Source of the DNA: Xanthobacteraceae bacterium
Lineage (GTDB): Bacteria; Pseudomonadota; Alphaproteobacteria; Rhizobiales; Xanthobacteraceae
Assembly: GCA_028290465.1 (NCBI GenBank)
Contig: JAQGJU010000104.1
Coordinates: 1 to 39,219, forward strand
Direction: 5' to 3'
Length of the DNA stretch: 39,219 bases
The first letter of the stretch is position 1; the number at the start of each line of letters is the position of its first letter. The notes beneath the pieces are model-generated. The model did not search any database and was not told the origin of the DNA. It worked only from the letters and a program-made list of their open reading frames with translations. This document shows positions 29,742 to 37,368 of this stretch, piece after piece. Made by a program: the position numbers and the translations under genes.

Positions 29742-30848
29742 ATGCCTGTCGCCAAGGTTCACCGCATTTCGGCTAACGGTCCCGACGATGTGTCGGGCAT
29801 CGCGACCCGCATCGCCGACGGACGCATCGATCCGGCCGGGATCGTTGCTATCTTCGGCAAGACCGAGGGCAACGGCCTCGTCAATGATTTCAGCCGGGGT
29901 TTCGCGGTGCTGGCGCTGACCGTGTTGCTCGAACGCCATCTGCCGGCCGAACAGGCGCACCAGGTCTGTCTGGTGATGTCTGGTGGCACCGAGGGCGGGC
30001 TGGCGCCGCACTGGCTGGTGCTGGAGCGCTCGTCGACAGCAGGCGAGAACGGCGTCCCCGGTCCGGCGCTGGCCATCGGCCGTGCACACACGCCCGCGAT
30101 GCCGCCCGAAGCGCTCGGGCGTTTGGCGCAGGTCGACATGGTGGCCGAAGCGGTGCGCGCCGCGATGCAGGATGCCGGCATCGCCAATATCGACGACGTA
30201 CATTTCGTGCAGGTCAAATGCCCGCTGCTGACCGCGCAGCGGGTCGGAGACGCGGTGGCGCGCGGCCAGACCGTGTCGACGCGCGACACGCTGAAATCGA
30301 TGGGCCTGTCCCGGGCCGCGAGCGCGCTCGGCGTCGGCGTGGCGCTGCGCGAGATTGACCCGGCGACGCTGAGCTATGCCGCCATCGGGTCCGATGTGGC
30401 GCTGTGGTCCGGCCGCGCCAGTTGTTCGGCCGGCATTGAACTGACCAACCACGAAGTGGTGGTGCTGGGCATGTCGTCGAATTGGTCGGGGCCGCTGGCG
30501 ATCGATCATGCTGTGATGGCGGACGGCATCGACATTGAGCCGGTGCGCGCCGCGCTGGCGCGGCTCGGTCTTGGCGGTGCCGGCCAGCTCACGCCTGCGC
30601 AACGCGATCGTTTTCGGGCGCTGCTCTCGAAAGCCGAAGCCAGTTATGACGGGATGCTGCGCGGCGCGCGACATACCATGTTGGACGATTCGGATATTTC
30701 TTCGACCCGCCATGCCCGCGCCTTTGTCTGCGGCGCGCTCGGCGGCATCATCGGCCACGCCGAACTGTTCGTGTCCGGCGGCGCCGAGCATCAGGGCCCG
30801 AGCGGCGGCGGCCCAGTAGCGCTGATCGTGGAAAGAGACGGCGGGTGA
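29742..30848 (+). CDS. Cyanuric acid hydrolase/barbiturase family ring-opening amidohydrolase (AtzD-like)
   Basis: 368 residues, the family's usual length of about 360-370. Three repeated units are visible, each offering a Ser-Lys pair: Lys40 (FGKTEGNG) with Ser80 (VMSGGTEGG); Lys159 (QVKCPLL) with Ser227 (GRASCSAGIE); and Lys297 (SKAEASYDG) with Ser345 (FVSGGAEHQGPSGGGP). This is the hallmark of the AtzD/barbiturase fold, whose threefold barrel opens cyanuric acid to carboxybiuret or barbiturate to ureidomalonate. Which substrate is used cannot be told here. It starts 26 nt after the amidohydrolase gene and is followed by a strong hairpin. Confidence 0.93.
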   Translation: MPVAKVHRISANGPDDVSGIATRIADGRIDPAGIVAIFGKTEGNGLVNDFSRGFAVLALTVLLERHLPAEQAHQVCLVMSGGTEGGLAPHWLVLERSSTAGENGVPGPALAIGRAHTPAMPPEALGRLAQVDMVAEAVRAAMQDAGIANIDDVHFVQVKCPLLTAQRVGDAVARGQTVSTRDTLKSMGLSRAASALGVGVALREIDPATLSYAAIGSDVALWSGRASCSAGIELTNHEVVVLGMSSNWSGPLAIDHAVMADGIDIEPVRAALARLGLGGAGQLTPAQRDRFRALLSKAEASYDGMLRGARHTMLDDSDISSTRHARAFVCGALGGIIGHAELFVSGGAEHQGPSGGGPVALIVERDGG

Positions 30849-30870
30849 TTGGCGTGTGACGTGGTTTCTA

Positions 30871-30896
30871 TCCCTCCCCCGCAAACGGGGGAGGGA
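30871..30896. terminator. 11-bp hairpin after the AtzD-like gene (half of repeat family 2)
   Basis: Perfect stem TCCCTCCCCCG / CGGGGGAGGGA with loop CAAA, followed by TAAA. It matches the terminal hairpin of family 2 repeats (19547-19686, 28123-28251) and likely ends the module 2 transcript. Confidence 0.7.
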
Positions 30897-31044
30897 TAAA
30901 CAAGCTGCCCCTCACTTCATCTTGTCGTAGCGCTGCCTGTTGCTTCCGCCGCTGCAAGGCGTATCACCTCACCGTGCGCACGCCATTGGATGGACCTCCA
31001 GTGGCAGCTCCCCTTGTTTAGACCGTTCAGCGTCAGGAAACCCG

Positions 31045-31320
31045 ATGGCCAGCGATAAGAAGACCAAAGCCAGCCCCTTGCCGAAGGCCGAGCCCTCCGT
31101 GAAAAAAGAGGCGGCTGTCAAAAAGGAGACCTCGGCGACCCCGGAGACCAAGGCCGAACCGAAGGACAGCACCGCGGGCGCGGAACCGACCAAGGTCGAG
31201 GGCGGCGAGAAGGCCACGGACAAGCCTTCGAATTACAGCCGGGGCGAGGGCCAGAAAGCGGTGACGCAGGAATACAAGGATAACTGGAACGCGATTTTCG
31301 CGAAGAAAAAGAAGCGATAA
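31045..31320 (+). CDS. Small Lys/Glu-rich protein of unknown function
   Basis: 91 residues from ATG 31045 with AGGAAA upstream (31034-31039). Residues 1-62 are low-complexity (Lys, Glu, Ala, Thr, Pro) and predicted disordered. The C-terminal part SRGEGQKAVTQEYKDNWNAI, followed by FAKKKKR, looks ordered and may be helical, with a strongly basic end. I do not recognise a characterised family. The basic C-terminus would allow nucleic-acid binding, but this is only a possibility. It lies 9 nt before the ketopantoate-reductase-like gene. Confidence 0.75.
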   Translation: MASDKKTKASPLPKAEPSVKKEAAVKKETSATPETKAEPKDSTAGAEPTKVEGGEKATDKPSNYSRGEGQKAVTQEYKDNWNAIFAKKKKR

Positions 31321-31328
31321 TTGGATTC

Positions 31329-32276
31329 GTGGACGTGGTCAGCAACGCGCCGCCGAATGACACGCGTTTAACGGTCGCCGTGATCGGTCTCGGCAGCATC
31401 GGCGGCGTGATCGCCGGATGTCTGCGCGATGCCGACCGGCACGACGTGATCGCTTGCACGAGGACGCCGCTGCCTCGCCTTATTCTCGAACGTCCCGGCA
31501 GGACGGTCGAGGTTTCGATGACGTCTCTGACCGAGCCCGCCGCCGCGCGCCCGGTCGATTGGGTGTTCCTCTGCACCAAGGCGCATCAGACGCCGTCCTG
31601 CGCGCCGTGGCTCGCCAAGCTCTGCGGCCCGCACACCAGGGTGGCCGTGCTGCAGAATGGCATCGAGCACGCCCGCCGCGTCGGCCCATTCGCCGGAGAC
31701 GCGGTCATTGTGCCGACCATCGTCTACTTCAACGGCGAACGGCTGGCCCCGGATCACGTCCGCCTCCGCCCCGTCTCGGACCACGATATCCAGGCGCGGG
31801 ACGATGCGGACGGGCAGGCCTTTGCGGCGCTTTTCGCCGGCACGCCGATCCGTGTGTTTCTGAGCGCGGATTTTCATACGCTGGCGTGGCGTAAGCTGCT
31901 GGTCAACGCCACCGCTAATCCGATCACGGCGCTCACCTTGCAGCGTCAGGCGGTGCTGCGGCGCGATGACATTCAGGCGCTTTGTGTTGCGATCCTGGAC
32001 GAGGCGGTGGCGGTGGCGAAAGCCGACGGCGCGCGTCTGGCCGACGACGAGGCGGCGCGAGTCATGATGACGCTGCTGACCTATCCGCCGGAGGCCGGGA
32101 CATCGATGTATTTCGACCGCCTTGCTGGCCGGCCCATCGAGGCCGAAGCGTTGACGGGTGCGATCGTGGCGGCCGGCGAACGGCACGGCATTGCGACGCC
32201 GCTCAATCGCGCGCTGCTGGCATTGTTGCGAGCGATCAGCGACGCATCAACGCCTTCTTCGACGACAGCCTCGTAG
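31329..32276 (+). CDS. 2-dehydropantoate 2-reductase-like protein (PanE/ApbA family)
   Basis: 315 residues with GTG start (31329), 9 nt after the previous stop. The N-terminal Rossmann motif is VAVIGLGSIGGVIAG. VDWVFLCTKAHQT carries the conserved Lys region, LQNGIEH the substrate loop, and WRKLLVNATANPITAL the Lys-x-x-x-Asn catalytic segment; TYPPEAGTSMYFD follows in the C-terminal helical domain. It should reduce a 2-oxo acid with NADPH. Genomes often carry several paralogues, and the distance from pan genes makes a role other than pantothenate synthesis possible. Confidence 0.9.
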   Translation: MDVVSNAPPNDTRLTVAVIGLGSIGGVIAGCLRDADRHDVIACTRTPLPRLILERPGRTVEVSMTSLTEPAAARPVDWVFLCTKAHQTPSCAPWLAKLCGPHTRVAVLQNGIEHARRVGPFAGDAVIVPTIVYFNGERLAPDHVRLRPVSDHDIQARDDADGQAFAALFAGTPIRVFLSADFHTLAWRKLLVNATANPITALTLQRQAVLRRDDIQALCVAILDEAVAVAKADGARLADDEAARVMMTLLTYPPEAGTSMYFDRLAGRPIEAEALTGAIVAAGERHGIATPLNRALLALLRAISDASTPSSTTAS

Positions 32277-32733
32277 GCGAGGCTTAACCATCGAGCGCGT
32301 TTAGATACGATCCAACCTTTGAAATGGATCATGGCCTCAGGTGCCTTATTTTACAGGCCGCGGCGACTCCTCGGGTTCGAATCGCCGCAAATGGGAGCGA
32401 ATGCGGCCCTCGGCGGTGTGTTTGTGCGGCGCATTCGCGGTTCGGCATCGGCCGAATCCACATAAAATAAAGGCTCGCGGCGGCGAGCCGGATGGTGGCC
32501 ACGATGCCCACTTCGGCGCGGACTGCGCAAATAAGCCTATTTTTATGCTGTTTCACGCGTCAAACCGGCCTAATTCAGCATATTTCGCGCATAGGGGTAT
32601 GGACATCCGGCGCCCAAGAGGACAGGCGCGCGAACGGGTGAATCGCACGAATCGTCTTGCCGGCTAGGGCCTGTCGCTTTTCACGGCGTTTCGAACTACT
32701 GTCGAGCCGCGAATCACAGAACAGGAGCCAAAA
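32277..32733. other. 457-bp intergenic region upstream of the HU gene
   Basis: No convincing coding sequence. It is more AT-rich than its flanks in places (32460-32600) and contains a minus-strand terminator-like hairpin (32460-32489). A GGGTTCGAATC-like T-arm lookalike near 32379 lacks a matching stem. The 3' end should contain the HU promoter; AGGAG near 32723 is its RBS. Confidence 0.6.
32460..32489 (-). terminator. Minus-strand rho-independent terminator candidate
   Basis: Read on the minus strand, GGCTCGC-CGCC-GCGAGCC (32489-32472) is directly followed by TTTATTTTATG (32471-32461), a classical stem plus T-tract. No annotated minus-strand gene lies upstream of it nearby, which leaves a small RNA or an unrecognised transcript as possible clients. 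Confidence 0.5.
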
Positions 32734-33036
32734 ATGGCAGCAGCGCAGATGACCAAGTCGCAGTTGATTGAGAAGATTGCGACCGCGAATGAATTGACCA
32801 AGAGCAACGTGAAGGGCGTCCTCGAGACGCTGACCGACATCGGCTACAAAGAACTGAAGAAGAACGGCGTATTTCTGGTGCCGGGCTTCGCCAAGTTCGT
32901 CGTCGTGAAGAAGCCCGCCACCAAGGCGCGCAAGGGCACCAACCCGTTCACCGGCGAAGCGATGACCTTCAAGGCCAAGCCGGCCCGCAAGATCGTTCGC
33001 GCGCGCCCGGTCAAGGCCGCCAAGGACGCCGTCTAA
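32734..33036 (+). CDS. HU-family DNA-binding protein
   Basis: 100 residues, start ATG 32734 with AGGAG. The N-terminal helices MTKSQLIEKIATANELTKSN, the VPGFAKFVVVKK beta region and the DNA-wrapping arm NPFTGEAMTFKAKPARKIVR match HU/IHF. Compared with typical HU it has PATKARKGTNP in the arm and a short Ala/Lys tail ending VKAAKDAV. It bends and compacts DNA as a dimer. It stands alone between two intergenic regions and is followed by two hairpins. Confidence 0.93.
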   Translation: MAAAQMTKSQLIEKIATANELTKSNVKGVLETLTDIGYKELKKNGVFLVPGFAKFVVVKKPATKARKGTNPFTGEAMTFKAKPARKIVRARPVKAAKDAV

Positions 33037-33048
33037 GATTACAAGACA

Positions 33049-33070
33049 GGCCGCCGCGTTATTGGCGGCC
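33049..33070 (+). terminator. 7-bp hairpin after the HU gene
   Basis: Perfect stem GGCCGCC / GGCGGCC with 8-nt loop GCGTTATT, 12 nt after the HU stop. No T-run follows. It probably protects or ends the HU mRNA. Confidence 0.5.
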
Positions 33071-33077
33071 GCGCGCA

Positions 33078-33110
33078 CTGGTCCGTCATGCCGTCGGTGT
33101 GACGGACCAG
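33078..33110. terminator. 11-bp hairpin, second in tandem after the HU gene
   Basis: Perfect stem CTGGTCCGTCA / TGACGGACCAG with 11-nt loop. It follows the first hairpin by 7 nt. It could act as a backup terminator or a protein-binding palindrome. Confidence 0.5.
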
Positions 33111-33304
33111 CGGGGCCTCGCTCGTGTTTGCCGGATGCTCGGCATCGCGATATCCGGCTCAGCCGGATTTCACGTTCTCTCAGAAAATACGCTTTCGGCG
33201 CTTCCGGTTGAACCCGGAAGGCTCCCGGACTCACTCATCTCACGCATGCTCTGATCGGAGAGCCCTTCGGCTCGCCGGGCATGCACGTGTGTCTGGAGCC
33301 CAAT

Positions 33305-33514
33305 ATGCGGCAGAAGAATTTGCGTCTCGTTGTCGTCGGTGCGGTGCTGATCGTGGCCGCCGTCGGATTCTTTCTCGGCATGGGCGCCATGACGCCGAAA
33401 TCCAATGACGCCGTCGCATTGATGCAGATCGTCGGGCAGGTCTCCGGCGTCGTCGGTGCGATTGGCCTTTTCATGCTGATATTCGGACTGGCGGGCCGCA
33501 AGGCTTCGGCGTAA
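33305..33514 (+). CDS. Small two-helix membrane protein
   Basis: 69 residues from ATG 33305 (GGAG upstream); an ATG at 33281 would add 8 residues. The basic N-terminus MRQKNLR precedes helix 1 (LVVVGAVLIVAAVGFFLGMG), a short polar loop (MTPKSND) and helix 2 (VSGVVGAIGLFMLIFGLAG), ending GRKASA. No family is recognised. It is a typical conserved inner-membrane hypothetical, placed 50 nt before a CPBP protease gene. Confidence 0.75.
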   Translation: MRQKNLRLVVVGAVLIVAAVGFFLGMGAMTPKSNDAVALMQIVGQVSGVVGAIGLFMLIFGLAGRKASA

Positions 33515-33564
33515 AGGCTTCGCCTGAAGTCGGTGGCACAAGCCGTCGGCGTGAAGTGGGTCGT

Positions 33565-34347
33565 ATGAACGCCGTGCCGGAAACGACTGTAAGCAAGCCC
33601 GCACCAACCTTGCCCATTGTTGATGCAGGCGCGCCGCGCCCCTGGGGCATCCTGGCTTCGCTCGCCTGGTACGTCTTGATCTTTGAAATCCATGCCCGGC
33701 TGCACGAATGGCTGGTCGCGGCCGCCGGTCTGCTGCCGTTGATCGAGCGAATCCGACTGGCGAACGCCGCGAATGTCACCGTCGCGTGGGGCGTGCAACT
33801 GGCGCTCATCGTGCTGGCGGTGCGGCTGACAAATCTCGCGGTGCGCGATTATCTCGGCTGGCGCCGGCCGCCGATCCTGCCCGTCGTGCTCGGCGTCTTG
33901 GCATTCGCGGCGATCTATGGCTTGATCGGCGCGTTGCTGCTGGCTGGCGATGGCGCCGCCGTCGCGGCGCTGCAATATCGCGCCGCGATCGCGGCCGGCA
34001 CGTCGCCGGTGTGGTTCGTGCTGCAATGGTGGCCGGCGATCGTGCTCGCGCCATTCGTCGAGGAGAGCTTCTTTCGCGGCTTCCTGTGGCGCGGCGTCCA
34101 GTTCCGATTCGGTACTTTGGCGGCATTCTCCGCGACCACGCTGCTGTTCGCCGCGATGCATTACGGCTATTGGGCGCGCGATGGCGTCGTCGATCCAGGT
34201 TCGGTCATCCAGTATCTGGTGTTCAGTTCGATCTTCGGCTGGCTGCGCTGGCAGAGCGGCGGCAGCACCGCGCCGATGATCGTGCATGGCTTTGCCAATG
34301 CGGCGCCGCAGATCATGATCGTCGTGCTGGCCGCGATCGTTCCGTAG
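33565..34347 (+). CDS. CPBP family intramembrane metalloprotease
   Basis: 260 residues from ATG 33565, with about seven membrane segments. The CPBP (Abi/Rce1-like) motifs are present: Glu166-Glu167 in FVEESFFRG (EExxxR), His199 in LLFAAMHYG and His241 in VHGFAN (HxxxN/B type). Members cleave prenylated or membrane peptides or act in bacteriocin immunity; the target here is unknown. The stop (34347) abuts the stop of the minus-strand SMP-30-like gene (34348), leaving no intergenic space for a terminator. Confidence 0.9.
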   Translation: MNAVPETTVSKPAPTLPIVDAGAPRPWGILASLAWYVLIFEIHARLHEWLVAAAGLLPLIERIRLANAANVTVAWGVQLALIVLAVRLTNLAVRDYLGWRRPPILPVVLGVLAFAAIYGLIGALLLAGDGAAVAALQYRAAIAAGTSPVWFVLQWWPAIVLAPFVEESFFRGFLWRGVQFRFGTLAAFSATTLLFAAMHYGYWARDGVVDPGSVIQYLVFSSIFGWLRWQSGGSTAPMIVHGFANAAPQIMIVVLAAIVP

Positions 34348-35361
34348 CTAGCGCGGGCGCTCGGGTGGCCGCTTGGCGGACGACGACAGGCCCGAAAGGC
34401 AGGCGGGCACCTGAAGACAAAATTCTCGCCCTGGGCGATCCGTCACGAAGGACTCGATATAGCCACCCTTGCGCTGGGTCACGTAGACCGTCCGGCCGTC
34501 GGGGCCGCCAAACGCAAGATTGGTCGGCTCCTTCGCGGTCAGTGCAAGTTCGCGCTGGATTTTCCCCGCCGGGCTCAGCACCGCGATGGTGCCCTTGAGG
34601 ATGCGTGCCACATAAAGCCGGCCGTCCACGTCGGTGCGCAATCCGTCGATGCTGAAGTCGTCGAACTTCTTCACCAGCTTCGGCGATGCAAGCCGTTCGC
34701 CTTGAATCTGATAGGCCCAAATCTCGCGGGTCTCGGATTCACCGACATACAGTGTCTTGCCGTCCGGGCTGAGGTCGATGCCGTTGGTCGTGCTCATCGG
34801 CCGGTCGCTGGTCATCTTCACGCCGACGCCGCTGCCATCCGGAGCGCGGGAAATTCGCCAGATCGCGCCGTCACGGCGTTTCCAGTGCGGATCGCTGGCG
34901 TAGATCGTACCGTCGCTGGCGATCGTCATGTCGTTTGGCTGGTTGAAATCCTCGGAATGAAAATAGACTTTGAATTCGGTGCCGCCCGGCTCGACCACGT
35001 AGATGTTGTGCTTCTTGTAGTCGGCGACGAACATGCGGCCGTCGCGGTCGAAACGGATCGAAACGCCGACGCTGCCTTCCGGCAGCGATCCAAACGATAG
35101 CGAGGCCGGATCGCCCGGCACGAGCTTTCCAATCGCGCCCTGTTTTTGAAAATTGACCACATAGAGATGTCCGGCGGCATCGACCGCCGGGCCTTCGATG
35201 CCGGTTGTATATTCACCGCTAGGCGTCAATTGCCGGCTTTGAAACAGCACGGGCTCAGCCATCACGGCGCTGGACAGCGTCGTGGCGAGCGCGACGCCAT
35301 ACAGGCTGGCAACGCCACGGCGGTAAAATGTCGGCCAGTTCGATGAGGTCGCCAAGATCAT
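34348..35361 (-). CDS. SMP-30/gluconolactonase-like (LRE) beta-propeller protein
   Basis: 337 residues from ATG 35361; the frame extends into the upstream gene, but this ATG gives a signal peptide (YRRGVASLYGVALATTL, cleavage near VMA-EP). Six-bladed propeller repeats of the NHL/SMP-30 type recur, e.g. GHLYVVNFQ, DGRMFVADYKKHNIYVVE, DGTIYASD and DGKTLYVGE; NGIDLSPDG is typical. The metal/active-site role is likely lactone hydrolysis or sugar-acid binding in the periplasm. It lies 56 nt behind the dehydrogenase-like gene on the same strand, suggesting joint sugar oxidation and lactone opening. The RBS is weak. Confidence 0.88.
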   Translation of the reverse strand: MILATSSNWPTFYRRGVASLYGVALATTLSSAVMAEPVLFQSRQLTPSGEYTTGIEGPAVDAAGHLYVVNFQKQGAIGKLVPGDPASLSFGSLPEGSVGVSIRFDRDGRMFVADYKKHNIYVVEPGGTEFKVYFHSEDFNQPNDMTIASDGTIYASDPHWKRRDGAIWRISRAPDGSGVGVKMTSDRPMSTTNGIDLSPDGKTLYVGESETREIWAYQIQGERLASPKLVKKFDDFSIDGLRTDVDGRLYVARILKGTIAVLSPAGKIQRELALTAKEPTNLAFGGPDGRTVYVTQRKGGYIESFVTDRPGREFCLQVPACLSGLSSSAKRPPERPR

Positions 35362-35417
35362 ACGTATTCGCTGGACGACAAATGCGACTGAATTCCGGCA
35401 TTTGCTGCGACGGCTGT

Positions 35418-37292
35418 TCAACGCGCCCGAGGGCTGGTGCGCTGCGCGGCCGGCATTTTGGCGACGAACTGATCGAGCGCGGTCAGCAATTGCCGATAAC
35501 CCGGTTCGCTGGCGATCAGTTCCTTGCCGCTCGCCGGCATGATCTTCTCGGCGCCGATGCCCCACATCCGTATATGCAGCCGGCCTGCGTCCGGTTTGCC
35601 GGGTTCAATCCAGCTATCCTGCGACAGCATAAAACGCAGCACGGCGGCGTCCTTCTGCTTGTCGGTCTGGCTCGGCGCCAGGCCGAAATCCGCGTGGCAT
35701 CCCATGCAGTGTTTGGCGACGAGCTCGGTTCGGATCTTGGTCAGGCGTGCGCGGTTGGCGGGGTCGTTCTCGACCGCCTTCATCAGTGCGACGATCTGCT
35801 GCTCGGAGCGCGCATTGCACGGCAGCGGCTCGTCCGGCTGCTTCGGCGCTGTGTCGATCCGGATTACCGTCTTATTCTTGTCTTCCACCAGCCAGATCGC
35901 GCCATCAGACGCCACCGTCATTCCGACCGGCGCACCGAGCGGGCGCACGCCGTCCACCCTGTGCCATTCGGAAATCAGTTCGGTGAAGGCCGCGGCCGGC
36001 ACTTGGCGGCCTTCGGACTGAAACGCCTTCGCCCGTTCGACCTCGCAGCTCACGCTGTAGTTCACCGGGGCTGGGCTGATCGCCGGGAAGCCTTTGGCAT
36101 CGACATCATAGAAGATTACCCGATTGCCGGTCGGGCGGTAGCCGTGCAGGCCGACGACCAGCCGACCGTCCAGTTCGGGAAATTTCGTGCCGCGATAGTA
36201 GAACATGTTCAAAGGCGCGGCATGCGGTGGCAGCAGCGAGTAGGGCGCCCGATAGGTCGCCTTGTTGTTGCAGAGGTTTTTGTACGGCGAGCTGGTTTCC
36301 AGGAATGCTTTGAATTCCGGACTTACGGTCGAGATGTCGTAGCAATAGGGCCAGCCGTAATGCTTGCCCTGTTCGATGGCATTCAGCTCTTCGTTCGGCT
36401 TCATCGGGTCCGGCAGGTCGCGCGCATTCTCGCCCTGCAAGAATGCAAAGCCCTCACCGGGAAATTCGGGATGGACGGCCAGCGCCATCGAGTTACGCAG
36501 GCCGCGCGCGAAAATCTCGCGCGGCGGATTGGGCTCGCCCGGCTTCAACGTTGCAAACACGCCACCCGGCGGCGTGAACGCCCAGATCGCTGCGAGCGGC
36601 GCCGCGCCTTCACCGGCCGCGCACGCCTTGTTGACGGGCGATTTGCCTGAACAGCTATCGCTCGGCGCGCCGATATTGACGAAGATGCGGCCGGTCTTGT
36701 CGAATACGAATTGCTTCAGGGGGTGGAGGCTTTCCGTGACTTTGGTGTCGCCCGGCAGCGTGAAGCGCCGGCCCGGCAGTCCCTGCAGCACCGTCTCCAT
36801 CGTGGCGCGCGGGTTGCCGGTCAGCGGATCGAACCGGAAGATCGTTGTGTCGCTCGAGGCGTAGATCTTGTTGTCGGGGCCGAGCGCCACGCCGAATGGA
36901 TAATCGAGCCGCGTGATCAACTCCTTGATACGCTTGCCCGGCGGCAGCGACGGATCGAGCAGCAGCAGCCGGCCACGCGCTACGCCCCAGCCGCCCATGT
37001 CGGAAATGACGAACAGGTCGTGTCCGGGGATCTGAACGATCGATCTTGGAAACAGCAGCCCATCCGCCTGGCTGGCGACAAGGCCCGCGCAATAGCCTTC
37101 GCGCAGGCCGATGCGAAGCTTCGGATAGGCGTGCGGCGCCGTTCCGCAGACCGTGTCGTCGATGGCGTAACCGCTTGAGCTCCCTGTCTCGGCGGCCGCT
37201 GGCTCGATGACCAGACCGAGCGCCGTTCCGAATACGCACAGTGCTGCCCATGTTACGCCGCGACGTCCTGTGCGCGGAATTCTTGCAGTCAT
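35418..37292 (-). CDS. Glucose/sorbosone dehydrogenase-like beta-propeller with C-terminal c-type heme motif
   Basis: 624 residues from ATG 37292 (a TTG at 37322 gives ten more). An N-terminal signal peptide (RRGVTWAALCVFGTALGLV, cleavage near AAA-ET) is followed by a six-bladed propeller with LDYPFGVALGPDNKIYAS, FARGLRNSMALAVHP and HYGWPYCYD, as in soluble PQQ-dependent sugar dehydrogenases. The C-terminal 100 residues carry CMGCH (Cys529, Cys532, His533) and a possible axial Met585 in IMPAS. This fits an exported quinoprotein passing electrons to its own cytochrome domain. The substrate and PQQ binding are unproven; the neighbouring SMP-30 protein would suit a lactone product. Confidence 0.88.
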   Translation of the reverse strand: MTARIPRTGRRGVTWAALCVFGTALGLVIEPAAAETGSSSGYAIDDTVCGTAPHAYPKLRIGLREGYCAGLVASQADGLLFPRSIVQIPGHDLFVISDMGGWGVARGRLLLLDPSLPPGKRIKELITRLDYPFGVALGPDNKIYASSDTTIFRFDPLTGNPRATMETVLQGLPGRRFTLPGDTKVTESLHPLKQFVFDKTGRIFVNIGAPSDSCSGKSPVNKACAAGEGAAPLAAIWAFTPPGGVFATLKPGEPNPPREIFARGLRNSMALAVHPEFPGEGFAFLQGENARDLPDPMKPNEELNAIEQGKHYGWPYCYDISTVSPEFKAFLETSSPYKNLCNNKATYRAPYSLLPPHAAPLNMFYYRGTKFPELDGRLVVGLHGYRPTGNRVIFYDVDAKGFPAISPAPVNYSVSCEVERAKAFQSEGRQVPAAAFTELISEWHRVDGVRPLGAPVGMTVASDGAIWLVEDKNKTVIRIDTAPKQPDEPLPCNARSEQQIVALMKAVENDPANRARLTKIRTELVAKHCMGCHADFGLAPSQTDKQKDAAVLRFMLSQDSWIEPGKPDAGRLHIRMWGIGAEKIMPASGKELIASEPGYRQLLTALDQFVAKMPAAQRTSPRAR

Positions 37293-37368
37293 GATGCATG
37301 CCCCACCAATCGTGGACGGCAACCTAGCATAAGGCTCGTTGGTGCGTCGCCCGACTTACAGGGGCTGG

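Noticed and set aside
32370-32400. tRNA-like T-arm sequence GGGTTCGAATC
   Set aside because: Only about three of five T-stem pairs can form and no acceptor or anticodon arm fits around it.
35362-35565. Upstream extension of the SMP-30-like gene into the dehydrogenase-like gene
   Set aside because: The extension is Arg-rich shadow sequence of the other gene's frame. The ATG at 35361 gives a signal peptide.
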